In this document: piece by piece, positions 25,354 to 34,441 of the stretch | How the letters are laid out: every line of letters begins with the position of its first letter | Position numbering within the stretch: position 1 is the first letter of the stretch | DNA from: Clostridium_AM tanneri | Lineage (GTDB): Bacteria > Bacillota > Clostridia > Clostridiales > Clostridiaceae | NCBI RefSeq assembly: GCF_033659955.1 | Contig: NZ_JARUJP010000010.1 | Coordinates: 1 to 64,000 of the forward strand | Length of the DNA stretch: 64,000 nucleotides | Direction of reading: 5' to 3' | Translations under genes and position numbers: made by a program | Notes under the pieces: generated by a model | Seen by the model: the letters and a program-made list of their open reading frames with translations, nothing else | Told to the model about the DNA's origin: nothing | The model's database searches: none

Positions 25354-25395
25354 ATGGCAAGCCTTATGCTAAAGGATTAGAATAAGGCTTGCCAT
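25354..25395. terminator. Convergent terminator, pxp operon / sspH
   Basis: ATGGCAAGCCTTAT (25354-25367) pairs perfectly with ATAAGGCTTGCCAT (25382-25395), a 14-bp stem with A/T flanks. Confidence 0.85.
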
Positions 25396-25402
25396 TTATT
25401 GT

Positions 25403-25582
25403 TTAGTATTCTACTAGAGAATCTACAGGCACCTCTTGTAGTTTATCAGGCTGGTTAAGAGGATATATATAAGCCATTTTTTTGCCTTGGTTTACGTTTT
25501 GAATGTAAACTGGCGCTCCGTCATAAGTTACATTAGCCATATCTGGTGAAGAAACGATTTCATTTGCACGTTCTATATCCAT
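25403..25582 (-). CDS. sspH: H-type small acid-soluble spore protein
   Basis: A 59-residue protein starting MDIERANEIVSSPDMANV and followed by TYDGAPVYIQNV and IYPL..P, matching the SspH family of spore-core proteins. RBS AAGGAGATT precedes the ATG. H-type SASPs are made in the forespore and bind DNA weakly or pack the spore core. The gene shows the organism forms spores. It is monocistronic and shares a terminator with the pxp operon. Confidence 0.9.
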   Translation of the reverse strand: MDIERANEIVSSPDMANVTYDGAPVYIQNVNQGKKMAYIYPLNQPDKLQEVPVDSLVEY

Positions 25583-25654
25583 ATTAACAATCTCCTTTAG
25601 TGTTTTTTTATCAAGTATATCTTTTACACTAAATTAGTGAAATATTCTTTATTA

Positions 25655-26194
25655 TTAATAACATTCCTTTGATAAATCAATGAGCTTTTCCATAAGTTTA
25701 ACTTTTGTCTCTTCTGGGAACACTTCTAAGCCTAAAAGATTAGAAAACGCTATGCCGTCACAGGCAAAACTTATTACTAGTGCCATAGTAGGATCTTTAC
25801 ATTCATTGATTTTTTCAAACCACTCTTTACGTTTTTCCAGTACAGGATGAAGAAGATTTTGATTTGAGGCAACTGCAGCAAGGATACCGTACATAATGTT
25901 TATGTCAAGTTTGCACTGATTGAACTGTTCATAAATAAAAGGCATCAGCCGATTACAGGGAGAAGTATCGGATAGGGTTTTTTCTCTTTCAGAAACCTTA
26001 GATTGAAAGAAGTCAATATAATTCTCCACAAGTCCTTTGATTAATTTATCCTTGCTTGGATAATGATGGAGGAGTCCTCCTTTACTTACCCCAGCTTCTT
26101 TTGCAACTTCATCTAAGGTGAAACAATTTAGACCTTTTTCCCCAATAACTTTATTTGCTGCATCAAGAATTCTTTCTTTAGTTGAACTGTTCAT
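25655..26194 (-). CDS. TetR family regulator
   Basis: A 179-residue regulator. The HTH is at residues 24-45 (TLDEVAKEAGVSKGGLLHHYPS). The C-terminal ligand domain is helical and generic, close to TetR_C-type regulators of efflux. ATG 26194 has AGGAGAGG eight bases upstream, so the TTG-started longer form is not needed. It is divergent from the ftsH-like gene, and a perfect inverted repeat in between (26280-26297) is the likely operator. It probably controls both genes. Confidence 0.85.
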   Translation of the reverse strand: MNSSTKERILDAANKVIGEKGLNCFTLDEVAKEAGVSKGGLLHHYPSKDKLIKGLVENYIDFFQSKVSEREKTLSDTSPCNRLMPFIYEQFNQCKLDINIMYGILAAVASNQNLLHPVLEKRKEWFEKINECKDPTMALVISFACDGIAFSNLLGLEVFPEETKVKLMEKLIDLSKECY

Positions 26195-26279
26195 AATATT
26201 AACCTCTCCTTTCAAAAAAATTAACAATTTCCCGTCTTTAATAAGGCTATAATTTATGTTATATTATAATCATTAACTA

Positions 26280-26297
26280 ATACCGTCTGGACGGTAT
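26280..26297. promoter_or_regulatory. TetR operator
   Basis: ATACCGTC and GACGGTAT flank a 2-base centre, a perfect inverted repeat of 18 bases between the divergent TetR and ftsH-like genes. Confidence 0.8.
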
Positions 26298-26395
26298 GTT
26301 AATCTTATCAAACTAAAAAATCCTTGTCAAGGAAGTTAGTGAGATAAAGTGGATAAGATGGATAAAAGCAACAAATGAGTTTTAAGGAGGAAAGT

Positions 26396-28219
26396 ATGTT
26401 TAAAAATAAAAAGCAATTAGCAAGTTTTTTTGTAGTCACTTTAATTATTACGTTAATGATAAATATGGCAATAACTTGGTACTCTAGATCTGCTTCAAAA
26501 GAAATAGACTATGGTACGTTTCTTACTATGATTCAAAATAAGAAGGTAGAATCAGTAAAGATTGAAAATAATAGACTTTTAATAACTCCAAAAATTGATG
26601 AGAAATCTTCAGTTAGTGATAAGAAAATTTACTACACAGGGGCTTTAAATGATCCTGAGCTTGTAAACAGGCTTCAGGCTGCTGGAGTAAAATTCTCAAC
26701 ACCAGTTAAAGATGTACAGTCACCTATTATGACCTTTATACTTTCATGGATATTACCTTTTGCTATGTTCTATTTCCTAGGAACACTGATAACAAAATCT
26801 TTAGGCAAAAAAATGGGTGGCGGCGGTGCTATGTCCTTTGGAAAAAGTAATGCAAAGGTATATATTGAGAAAAAGACTGGTGTTACTTTTAATGATGTAG
26901 CTGGACAAGAAGAAGCAAAGGAATCACTAAATGAAATAGTGGATTTTCTTCATAAACCATCAAAATATACTGAGATTGGAGCAAAGCTGCCTAAAGGAGC
27001 ATTACTAGTGGGTCCACCAGGTACCGGTAAGACATTGCTTGCCAAAGCAGTAGCAGGAGAAGCCAATGTACCATTCTTTTCTTTATCCGGTTCAGGTTTT
27101 GTAGAGATGTTTGTAGGGGTTGGTGCTTCTAGAGTCAGAGATCTATTTCAACAAGCGGAGAAAAATGCTCCTTGTATCGTCTTCATCGATGAAATTGACG
27201 CAATAGGAAAAAGTCGTGATAGTCAGCTTGGTGGAAATGATGAACGTGAACAAACCTTAAATCAGCTTTTAGCGGAAATGGATGGATTTGATTCTTCAAA
27301 AGGTGTTGTAATACTTGCCGCAACTAATAGACCGGAGATACTAGATAAAGCTCTTTTAAGACCGGGAAGGTTTGATAGAAGAGTTATTGTGGATAAGCCT
27401 GACCTTAAAGGCAGAGAAGAAATACTTAAGGTTCACGGAAAGAATGTTAAGCTTGACAATAGAGTGAATTTAGGAGAAATAGCATTAGCTACAGCAGGTG
27501 CTGTAGGAGCAGATCTTGCTAATATGGTAAACGAAGCGGCTTTAAGGGCTGTAAGAATGGGTAGAGATGAGGTTAGGCAAGATGACCTATTCGAAGCTGT
27601 GGAGACTGTTATTGCTGGTAAGGAAAAGAAAGACAGGATTATGACAGAGGAAGAAAAAAGCTTAGTTGCTTTCCATGAAGTAGGACACGCACTTGCAGCA
27701 GCACTACAAAAGGAAACACAACCGGTGCACAAGATTACCATCATTCCTAGGACAATGGGAGCGCTAGGTTATACAATGCAGATGCCAGATAAGGAAAAGT
27801 TTCTTCACTCTAAGGATGAGCTAGTGGAGCAAATAGTAGTTCTTTTAGCTGGTAGAGCGGCGGAGGAAGTTGTCTTTAACAAAATAACTACAGGAGCTTC
27901 AAATGATATTGAAAGAGCTACAGACCTTGCAAGAAAGATGGTAACTATGTATGGTATGTCAGACAAATTTGGTATGATGGGACTAGAATCTATTCAAAAT
28001 ACTTATCTAGATGGAAGAGCAGTTCAGACTTGTTCTACTGAAACTTCCACAGAAGTTGATAGAGAGGTTCTTCAAATTATAGGTAGTTGTTATGAAAAGG
28101 CAGTAAATCTTTTAAAAGCTAACATGGAGGCACTTTGTAAGATTTCAGCTTATCTTATTCATAAAGAAACTATAATGGGTGATGAGTTTACGAATATATT
28201 AAAATCCATACCTAGATAA
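26396..28219 (+). CDS. ftsH: FtsH-type ATP-dependent zinc metalloprotease
   Basis: A 607-residue membrane AAA+ protease. TM1 (about residues 7-29), extracytoplasmic loop, TM2 (about 112-134), Walker A GPPGTGKT (206-213), Walker B CIVFIDEIDAIG, SRH ATNRPEILDKALLRPGRFDRR, and zinc site HEVGH (427-431) with the third ligand in NDIERATDLAR. It degrades membrane and regulatory proteins. RBS AAGGAGGA fixes the start at 26396. It is likely a second, TetR-controlled FtsH. The usual essential copy sits near hprT/tilS and is not in this window. HEVGH in place of the common HEAGH is a small deviation. Confidence 0.92.
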   Translation: MFKNKKQLASFFVVTLIITLMINMAITWYSRSASKEIDYGTFLTMIQNKKVESVKIENNRLLITPKIDEKSSVSDKKIYYTGALNDPELVNRLQAAGVKFSTPVKDVQSPIMTFILSWILPFAMFYFLGTLITKSLGKKMGGGGAMSFGKSNAKVYIEKKTGVTFNDVAGQEEAKESLNEIVDFLHKPSKYTEIGAKLPKGALLVGPPGTGKTLLAKAVAGEANVPFFSLSGSGFVEMFVGVGASRVRDLFQQAEKNAPCIVFIDEIDAIGKSRDSQLGGNDEREQTLNQLLAEMDGFDSSKGVVILAATNRPEILDKALLRPGRFDRRVIVDKPDLKGREEILKVHGKNVKLDNRVNLGEIALATAGAVGADLANMVNEAALRAVRMGRDEVRQDDLFEAVETVIAGKEKKDRIMTEEEKSLVAFHEVGHALAAALQKETQPVHKITIIPRTMGALGYTMQMPDKEKFLHSKDELVEQIVVLLAGRAAEEVVFNKITTGASNDIERATDLARKMVTMYGMSDKFGMMGLESIQNTYLDGRAVQTCSTETSTEVDREVLQIIGSCYEKAVNLLKANMEALCKISAYLIHKETIMGDEFTNILKSIPR

Positions 28220-28223
28220 ATAT

Positions 28224-28271
28224 AAGAGGCCTCACAGAATGCACATGTATGCATCTTGTGAGGCCTCTTTT
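28224..28271 (+). terminator. Terminator after ftsH-like gene
   Basis: AAGAGGCCTCACA and TGTGAGGCCTCTT form a 13-bp GC-rich stem, followed by TTTCTTCTTT. It is one of the strongest hairpins in the window. Confidence 0.9.
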
Positions 28272-28385
28272 TCTTCTTTGGATAAATTAGTGATGGCTTT
28301 ATTACAATGCTTCTGAAATATGGTAACAACAGCTGATTTTATAACATAGGATGTATATAGAGAAATAATGAAAGGAAAAATTCAC

Positions 28386-29057
28386 ATGCTATATAATTAT
28401 TATAGGCAATGTCCTGCAAATCATTATCCTTACATCATACAACCGGGTGATACTTTAAATATTATTGCATACAGACTGGAAGTTAGCGTTTCAAGAATAA
28501 TCGCTGCAAATCCTGGAATAAATCCATATAATCTAAGAATAGGACAAATTCTATGCATACCGGCCTGTCCACCAAATCATGTTCCCAAAATAATTCAACC
28601 AGGGGATACCCTATATAAAATTGCACAAACATATAATGTTACAATTGATAGTATTTTAGAAGCAAATCCTGGTATTGATCCTAATTATCTTAGAGTAGGT
28701 CAGCGTATATGCATACCGTCAGCTTGTGCTTTAGAGTCTTCAAATTATAAGGAAACTATAGCAGCTATGCAGGCAGACATTAATATGTTGAAGGAGGATA
28801 GTAGTGTTCAGAAAGCTGAGGAATCAAATTATGGAAGCTCAACGAGAACGACCCGTGCATTAAAAGTAACAGATGGAGAACTTCAGTTTGACGCTGCACC
28901 TGTAACTTTTTCTGAGAATTATAAAGGACACTATACAGTTGGAAAAAACTATCCTTATTATACTGATGCAGCAATGGGAGGTCAAAGAGGTATAACTGTG
29001 AAAGATAATTTCGGAGTATGGCATACTTTCGGGTACCGTGTGACTTTACCTGAGTAA
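28386..29057 (+). CDS. LysM-domain protein
   Basis: A 223-residue protein with two LysM repeats (YIIQPGDTLNIIAYRLEVSV... and KIIQPGDTLYKIAQTYNVTI..., about residues 13-60 and 65-112). Each ends in LRIGQ/LRVGQ and CIP, and a 110-residue C-terminal region of unknown type follows. No signal peptide is present, as is common for spore-coat or forespore LysM proteins. It binds peptidoglycan or chitin-like glycans. The start at 28386 follows AAAGGA by 8 bases. A spore-surface role is inferred. Confidence 0.8.
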   Translation: MLYNYYRQCPANHYPYIIQPGDTLNIIAYRLEVSVSRIIAANPGINPYNLRIGQILCIPACPPNHVPKIIQPGDTLYKIAQTYNVTIDSILEANPGIDPNYLRVGQRICIPSACALESSNYKETIAAMQADINMLKEDSSVQKAEESNYGSSTRTTRALKVTDGELQFDAAPVTFSENYKGHYTVGKNYPYYTDAAMGGQRGITVKDNFGVWHTFGYRVTLPE

Positions 29058-29190
29058 AATATCGTGGATATATCGAGGGTTATATAAAAGTATAGTTTTA
29101 CCATAGTTGCAGGTACCAACCACTGTACGAAATTGGAAAACTATAAATAAGCTTGGTGAATTAGCGAAAGCTATAGGAAATCTGTAGTAT

Positions 29191-29236
29191 AGGATGATTA
29201 GCAATAAGATAAAATAATTTTATTGCAAGTCGTCCT
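29191..29236 (+). terminator. Terminator-like hairpin after LysM gene
   Basis: AGGATGATT..GCAATAA pairs with TTATTGC..AGTCGTCCT, followed by ATGTTTTTT. The sequence just before it (29109-29190) has a short open frame ending in ..NKLGELAKAIGNL that looks like a gene tail, possibly debris. Confidence 0.6.
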
Positions 29237-29358
29237 ATGTTTTTTGAAGTAACTATCTAAAAAGCTCTATCCAATATCTTTGAACTATTTCGCCATTTCT
29301 TAATATATCTTTTCATTTCCATCAACTTTGAGGGTTAAAATTATTATTAAAAATGCTA

Positions 29359-29414
29359 TTGACCGAATCGGTTTATAGGAATATAATTAAATCAACATAA
29401 ACCGATTCGGTTTA
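29359..29414 (+). promoter_or_regulatory. Promoter with two TetR operators
   Basis: TTGACC (29359-29364), 17 bases, TATAAT (29382-29387). ACCGAATCGGTTTA (29362-29375) overlaps the -35 and TAAACCGATTCGGTTTA (29398-29414) lies past the start site. The pair is the same inverted repeat and suits autoregulation by the TetR protein encoded next. The 29058-29436 gap holds nothing else of note. Confidence 0.85.
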
Positions 29415-29436
29415 CAAAACTTAAGAGGTGAGTTTT

Positions 29437-30045
29437 ATGGAAAAATTTTTTAATTTACCTGAAGATAAACAAAAGACAATTATTGATGCTGCACTTAAGT
29501 CCTTTGGTACAAATGGATATAAAAAGACCTCAGTAAGCGATATTGCTGCTGAGGCGGGAATTTCAAAGGCAATGGTGTTTCATTACTTTGGTACAAAAAA
29601 AGCGCTATATCTTTATTTAATTGAGCTATGCGGCGACATTATTATGAAGGAAGTTTATGAAAAGTTTGATTATACCGTTACTGACTTCTTTGAAAGAATT
29701 AGGCTTTCATCCAATATTGAAATTTCAATTATGAAGCAGCATCCTGCCATGAGATCTTTTTTAATAAGTGTATATTTTGAAAGTGATGAGGAAGTAAAAG
29801 AAGACATAAAAACTCTTTTAGCAAAAGGAGAAGGCTTTAGAAATAAAATTGCTTTTGACGGAATGGACTACTCAAAATTTAAGGAAGGTATTGATCCAAA
29901 GCTGGTTATGAAAATGCTTCTTTGGCTTACTGATGGGTATATGAATCAAATGTCAAGAGAAACAGAAGTTGACTATGAGGCCTTTTTCAAGGAATTTGAG
30001 GAATGCATGGACTTACTTAGAAACAATTTCTATAGGGAGGAATAA
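29437..30045 (+). CDS. TetR family regulator of the rph-like operon
   Basis: A 202-residue regulator with HTH TSVSDIAAEAGISKAMVFHYFGT at about residues 28-50 and a helical ligand domain. The ATG at 29437 follows GAGGTGAG. A GTG at 29428 overlaps that RBS. It ends 2 bases before the rph-like gene, with which it is co-transcribed and presumably self-regulated through the two operators upstream. Confidence 0.88.
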   Translation: MEKFFNLPEDKQKTIIDAALKSFGTNGYKKTSVSDIAAEAGISKAMVFHYFGTKKALYLYLIELCGDIIMKEVYEKFDYTVTDFFERIRLSSNIEISIMKQHPAMRSFLISVYFESDEEVKEDIKTLLAKGEGFRNKIAFDGMDYSKFKEGIDPKLVMKMLLWLTDGYMNQMSRETEVDYEAFFKEFEECMDLLRNNFYREE

Positions 30046-30047
30046 TT

Positions 30048-32672
30048 ATGAGTTCATATGTGTTAGGCTTTCAACAGATTGATAAATCAAAGCTTCCAGT
30101 AGTAGGTGGTAAAGGTGCTAACCTTGGGGAACTATCTAAAATTGAGGGGATATCTGTTCCAGAGGGCTTTTGCATAACTACTGAAGCATATAAAAGAATT
30201 GTTGAGAGCAATGAAGAATTTAATACATTAGTTGATAAATTATCTCTCTTAAAGGTGGATGATAGAGAAACCGTTGCTGAACTTAGTAAAAAAATTCGTG
30301 AAAACATCGAAGAAATATCCATTTCAAAGGATATTGTAGAAGAAGTATCGAAATATGTTTCAAAGCTTGGTGAAAAAAATGCCTATGCCGTACGTTCAAG
30401 TGCTACAGCAGAGGATTTGCCACTGGCTTCCTTTGCAGGACAGCAGGATACCTATCTAAATATTATGGGAAAGGATGAGATACTCAAGCATATTAGAAAA
30501 TGCTGGGCGTCACTGTACACAGACAGAGCAGTAATTTACCGAATACAGAATAAATTTGACCATCATAAGGTCTATTTATCTGTGGTAATACAAAAGATGG
30601 TTTTCCCAGAGGCTTCAGGAATAATGTTTACTGCTGATCCTATTACTTCAAACAGAAAGGTTACATCCATCGATGCCAGCTTTGGTCTTGGTGAAGCTCT
30701 TGTATCTGGTTTAGTTAACCCGGATATCTATAAAGTCAGAGAAGGCAGGATAATAGACAAAAAGATATCAACTAAAAAACTAGCCATCTATGCACTGGAG
30801 AAGGGCGGTACAGAAGAAAGGGAGATTGAGGCTGGAAAACAGAATAAACAGACCCTTTTGGATGAGAAAATTATACAGTTAGCTGGCATGGGCAGAAAGA
30901 TTGAAGCCTACTTTGGTTGTCCACAAGACATAGAATGGTGCCTTTATGAAGATAACTTTTATATTGTTCAGAGCAGACCTATCACTACACTTTATCCTAT
31001 ACCACCAGAAACTAAAGATGGAAAGAATCATGTGTATATATCCTTTGGACACAGACAGATGATGACTGAGGCTATGAAACCATTAGGAATGTCCTTCTTC
31101 CAGACTTTATTCAAAGAGATGGTAAGCTCTACCATGAGTGAGATGGGTGGAAGGTTGTATATAGATGCATCTAGTGACATTTCTTCGCCTTTTGGAAGAA
31201 TAACTTTTATAAAAGGTCTTGATACGGTAGATGTTCTAATGAAGAATGCCCTAATTAATCTTACAAAACAAAAAGATTTTATCAAAACACTGCACAAAGG
31301 AAAAACAGCCATGGGTGATAAATCAATGTGGTTAAAGTGGATAAATCTTACCATAAAAGACTATAGAGCAAACGACCCCGCTATAGTTGAAGACCTAATG
31401 AGTACTAATAAGGCGTTGATGCTTGAACTGGAGCAAAGTATTATCAAGTTTTCTGGAGACGAATTGTTTGAGTTCATTCATAAGAGTTTAAAGCAAATAA
31501 AGAATACTATTTTTCATAGCTATGGAGTAGTTTTTGCGGGAACCTACGCCTCTTACTGGTTAAATAAAAATATTGAGAAATGGCTAGGTGAAAAGAATGT
31601 AGCTGATACCCTTGCTCAGTCTGTATCTAATAATGTCACATCTGAAATGGGCCTTGAGCTTTTGGATGTTGCTGATGTTGTAAGGCAGTATCCTGCTGTG
31701 ATTGAATATTTTCAGCAGCCAAAGGAAGAGACTTTTTTTGAAGATTTGGCAAAGATAAAAGGTGGATTAGATGTTACTGATTCAATTAAAGCATTTCTCA
31801 AGAAGTATGGTATGCGCTGTTCTGCAGAAATTGATATAACTAGGACGAGGTGGAATGAAAAACCAACTATACTTGTTCCAGCTATCCTAAGTAATATCAA
31901 AGCCTTTGGACCAAATGCACACAGTATAAAATTTGAACAGGGACTTAAAGACGCAAAGCAAAAGGAGAAGGAAATCTTAGGTAGTCTAGAAAAATTGTCT
32001 GGCGGAAAAAGAAAGGCCAGGAAGGCAAAGAAAGCAATAAGTGTTTTACGTAATTATGCTGGTTATCGTGAATTCAACAAGTACATCCTCATATGGTTTG
32101 AATGGATCATAAAACAGGCATTTATGAGAGAAGCTGATGTTTTAGTTAAGAAAGGAATAATACGTGATAGAGAGGATGTTTACTACCTAACTTTTGATGA
32201 ACTTAGAGATGTTGTTAAGACAAATATATTAGATTACAATATCATAACTAAAAGAAAAGAGGACTATGAAGTTTTCGAAAAGCTTACACCTCCTCGTGTA
32301 ATAACCTCCGAGGGAGAGATTATACCTGGTGAGTATAATACTGATAATATACCTGAGGGTGCTTTAGCAGGAGTACCAGTTTCATCAGGTGTTGTTGAAG
32401 GACGAGCAAGGGTTGTTTTGAAAATGGAAGATGCCAATATAGAGGAAGGGGATATTTTGGTTACAACCTTTACTGACCCTAGTTGGACTCCACTCTTTGT
32501 ATCAATTAAAGGCTTGGTTACTGAAGTAGGTGGGATGATGACCCATGGGGCCGTTGTTGCAAGAGAATACGGACTACCTGCAGTGGTAAGTGTTGAGAAT
32601 GCTACAAAATTGATTAAAGATGGACAGAGGATAAGGATTAATGGGAAAGAAGGGTACGTAGAAATCCTGTAA
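30048..32672 (+). CDS. rph: Rifamycin phosphotransferase-like PEP-utilising enzyme
   Basis: An 874-residue three-part protein. The N-terminal ATP-grasp part (VVGGKGANLGELSKIEG, then AYAVRSSATAEDLPLASFAGQ) is the PPDK_N domain. The middle region carries KYGMRCSAEIDITRTRW, a motif typical of rifampin phosphotransferases and not of PEP synthase. The C-terminal swivelling domain has the phospho-histidine in MTHGAVVAREYGLPAVV (H833). Rph transfers the beta-phosphate of ATP to rifamycins. Length equals known Rph (about 870). A TetR gene precedes and an MFS pump follows. The alternative is a YvkC/PEP synthase-like enzyme of other substrate. Confidence 0.7.
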   Translation: MSSYVLGFQQIDKSKLPVVGGKGANLGELSKIEGISVPEGFCITTEAYKRIVESNEEFNTLVDKLSLLKVDDRETVAELSKKIRENIEEISISKDIVEEVSKYVSKLGEKNAYAVRSSATAEDLPLASFAGQQDTYLNIMGKDEILKHIRKCWASLYTDRAVIYRIQNKFDHHKVYLSVVIQKMVFPEASGIMFTADPITSNRKVTSIDASFGLGEALVSGLVNPDIYKVREGRIIDKKISTKKLAIYALEKGGTEEREIEAGKQNKQTLLDEKIIQLAGMGRKIEAYFGCPQDIEWCLYEDNFYIVQSRPITTLYPIPPETKDGKNHVYISFGHRQMMTEAMKPLGMSFFQTLFKEMVSSTMSEMGGRLYIDASSDISSPFGRITFIKGLDTVDVLMKNALINLTKQKDFIKTLHKGKTAMGDKSMWLKWINLTIKDYRANDPAIVEDLMSTNKALMLELEQSIIKFSGDELFEFIHKSLKQIKNTIFHSYGVVFAGTYASYWLNKNIEKWLGEKNVADTLAQSVSNNVTSEMGLELLDVADVVRQYPAVIEYFQQPKEETFFEDLAKIKGGLDVTDSIKAFLKKYGMRCSAEIDITRTRWNEKPTILVPAILSNIKAFGPNAHSIKFEQGLKDAKQKEKEILGSLEKLSGGKRKARKAKKAISVLRNYAGYREFNKYILIWFEWIIKQAFMREADVLVKKGIIRDREDVYYLTFDELRDVVKTNILDYNIITKRKEDYEVFEKLTPPRVITSEGEIIPGEYNTDNIPEGALAGVPVSSGVVEGRARVVLKMEDANIEEGDILVTTFTDPSWTPLFVSIKGLVTEVGGMMTHGAVVAREYGLPAVVSVENATKLIKDGQRIRINGKEGYVEIL

Positions 32673-32701
32673 TGGACAAGTTGAAAATATGCAATTATGA
32701 A

Positions 32702-32725
32702 AGAGCGACTGAGCCGAGTCGCTCT
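32702..32725 (+). terminator. Hairpin between rph-like and MFS genes
   Basis: AGAGCGACT and AGTCGCTCT enclose a 6-base loop, 30 bases after the rph stop. Only ATAAT follows, so it may act as mRNA stabiliser or weak terminator. Confidence 0.55.
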
Positions 32726-32756
32726 ATAATGTTAAAAAGACTGGAGGCGGTAGGCT

Positions 32757-34013
32757 ATGAAAAGGGATAAGAAAGCTTTGAATAAGAATCTCATATTGCT
32801 TATGTTTGGAAGGATGATATCCGATACGGGAACTGGAATTCAAATGGTAATTATGCCCTTGTACATTATCGATTCGGGAGGATCCTCAGCTACTATGGGG
32901 TTGTTCTCTTTCCTATGTCTAGTGCCAGCTCTCCTAATCTACCCCTTTGCTGGAGTACTTGCAGACAGGCTTAATAGAAAAATGATCACAGTAGCAACTG
33001 ACTTAGTCAGTGCAGCGGCAATAATGAGTTTGGCCCTTGGTGCATATTCGGGCAGGATGAGCCTGACTTTGTTGCTATGGATGCAGGTTATAGTATCTTT
33101 TTTGTATGGCCTATTTGATCCAGCTACTAAAGGAATGCTGCCTCAATTGGTGGAGGAGGATGAACTTACAAAAGCAAATTCTAATCTTGCAACGCTTAGG
33201 ATCTTAGGTAGCCTATTAGGTCCAGTAATTGGAGCCACATTGTATGCAAAAGTGGGAATTACAGTGGTATTCTTTATCAATGGAATATCATTTTTGGTGT
33301 CGGCAGGCAGCTCGCTGCTGATTAGGTACAAGCACACAAAACGAAAGTCAGACACTAATATGCCAGGATTTACAGCGGATTTCTCTGATGGCATTAAATT
33401 TATTCTGGCTAATCCAGTAATCCTTAAACTGTGTGTTTTTTTTCTGGTAATATACGCCGTTATACAGCCAATATTTTCAGTTATATTACCTTTGTTTTTT
33501 AGAACCCAGTTGGAGTATTCTGACACACAATACGGTTATCTACAGATGATAATTATACTAGGAGCACTGCTAGGCAGCGTTCTGGTAAACCTGCTATTTA
33601 GTAAAGAGAAAGAGATAGCCAAATCACTTGTAAGTGGCAGCAGTTTGCTAATGTTTTCAATATTGACTTTTTCATTTCTATTGTTTCCACATAGCTTATT
33701 TGTATTAGGGAGAGGTAGTATTTTATACTTTAGCTTACTGGCTGGAGTTCTTGGGCTGTTAAGCGTTGCTATTATGTTCATAAATGTTCCTGTGCAGACC
33801 TTTATACAAAAAGCAACTCCCAACGAATACATGTCTCGAATGTTTTCTATTGTTGGAATGATTACAAAAGGGGGCATGCCTTTAGGTGCGCTAGTATATG
33901 GAATCATTCTTGATAGGGTGCCTGTACATTGGACCGTAATAACAGCCACCTTGCTCATGATGTTAGTTTTGGTTGCATTTATGATTCCAGTATTGAAGAA
34001 GCATGAACTTTAA
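32757..34013 (+). CDS. MFS transporter
   Basis: A 418-residue protein with about 12 hydrophobic helices. GRMISDTGTGIQMVIMPLY and GLFDPATKGMLPQLVEEDEL are typical of the macrolide-efflux/enterobactin-exporter-like MFS group. ADRLNRKM is motif A between TM2 and TM3. RBS GGAGGCGG precedes the ATG. It is downstream of the TetR-rph pair and probably shares their mRNA. Substrate is unknown, perhaps a drug. Confidence 0.85.
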   Translation: MKRDKKALNKNLILLMFGRMISDTGTGIQMVIMPLYIIDSGGSSATMGLFSFLCLVPALLIYPFAGVLADRLNRKMITVATDLVSAAAIMSLALGAYSGRMSLTLLLWMQVIVSFLYGLFDPATKGMLPQLVEEDELTKANSNLATLRILGSLLGPVIGATLYAKVGITVVFFINGISFLVSAGSSLLIRYKHTKRKSDTNMPGFTADFSDGIKFILANPVILKLCVFFLVIYAVIQPIFSVILPLFFRTQLEYSDTQYGYLQMIIILGALLGSVLVNLLFSKEKEIAKSLVSGSSLLMFSILTFSFLLFPHSLFVLGRGSILYFSLLAGVLGLLSVAIMFINVPVQTFIQKATPNEYMSRMFSIVGMITKGGMPLGALVYGIILDRVPVHWTVITATLLMMLVLVAFMIPVLKKHEL

Positions 34014-34041
34014 TAAGATTGGAATATGTTTGTAAAGGTTA

Positions 34042-34070
34042 TTGATAACTAATAAAGTTTATGATACTAT
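34042..34070 (+). promoter_or_regulatory. Promoter of the rlmA leader
   Basis: TTGATA (34042-34047), 17 bases, TACTAT (34065-34070). The predicted start near 34077 gives a leader of about 365 bases before the methyltransferase gene. Confidence 0.65.
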
Positions 34071-34103
34071 TTAATAGAAATTAAAAAGGATGAGGTGTTA
34101 AAG

Positions 34104-34151
34104 GTGTTAAGAGTAGGAATATTCTTTATAAGATTCCGTAATTTAGTTTAA
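34104..34151 (+). CDS. Leader peptide with RFR motif
   Basis: A 15-codon frame, MLRVGIFFIRFRNLV, starts with GTG and has GAGGTG six bases upstream, a full-strength ribosome binding site. The Arg-Phe-Arg at residues 10-12 fits the +X+ motif at which macrolide-bound ribosomes stall in several resistance leaders such as ErmDL. It is followed by competing hairpins (34175-34189 against 34172-34219) and a terminator at 34337-34373 before the rRNA methyltransferase gene. Function as a drug-sensing attenuator is inferred. Confidence 0.7.
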   Translation: MLRVGIFFIRFRNLV

Positions 34152-34336
34152 TTTAATTAACTAAATAAGAGATAAGGTAAAAAATACCTATTTGGTTAGG
34201 TTTATTTGTTGTACCTTATTTTAGGATTCTTGTGAAGAACATCATACTTGCCTTTTATACGACTATTTCATCATATACATTAGGGATATTATTAACGTAA
34301 GGTATATTTTGATTTGTATACTTTAAAATGGTATAT

Positions 34337-34373
34337 AAAGGCTGCAGGTGAATTGAGTTCATTTGCAGCCTTT
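34337..34373 (+). terminator. Attenuator terminator before rlmA
   Basis: AAAGGCTGCA pairs with TGCAGCCTTT (10 bp), continued by TGAA/TTCA, and CTGTATT follows. It lies between leader peptide and coding region, so transcription of the gene depends on read-through or antitermination. Confidence 0.75.
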
Positions 34374-34441
34374 CTGTATTAACTTGGGATGTTCATTTTC
34401 AAGAATTCACAGCAGATTATTAGATGAGGTGAATTTGAGAT

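Noticed and set aside
25290..25383. Short plus-strand frame ending YITIDGKPYAKGLE
   Set aside because: No start with an RBS; it overlaps a terminator arm and is too short to assign. Possibly gene debris.
30048..32672. Plain PEP synthase (PpsA)
   Set aside because: The middle domain motif and the order ATP-grasp, substrate domain, His domain at the end fit Rph-type enzymes; PpsA has its His domain in the centre and a C-terminal TIM barrel.
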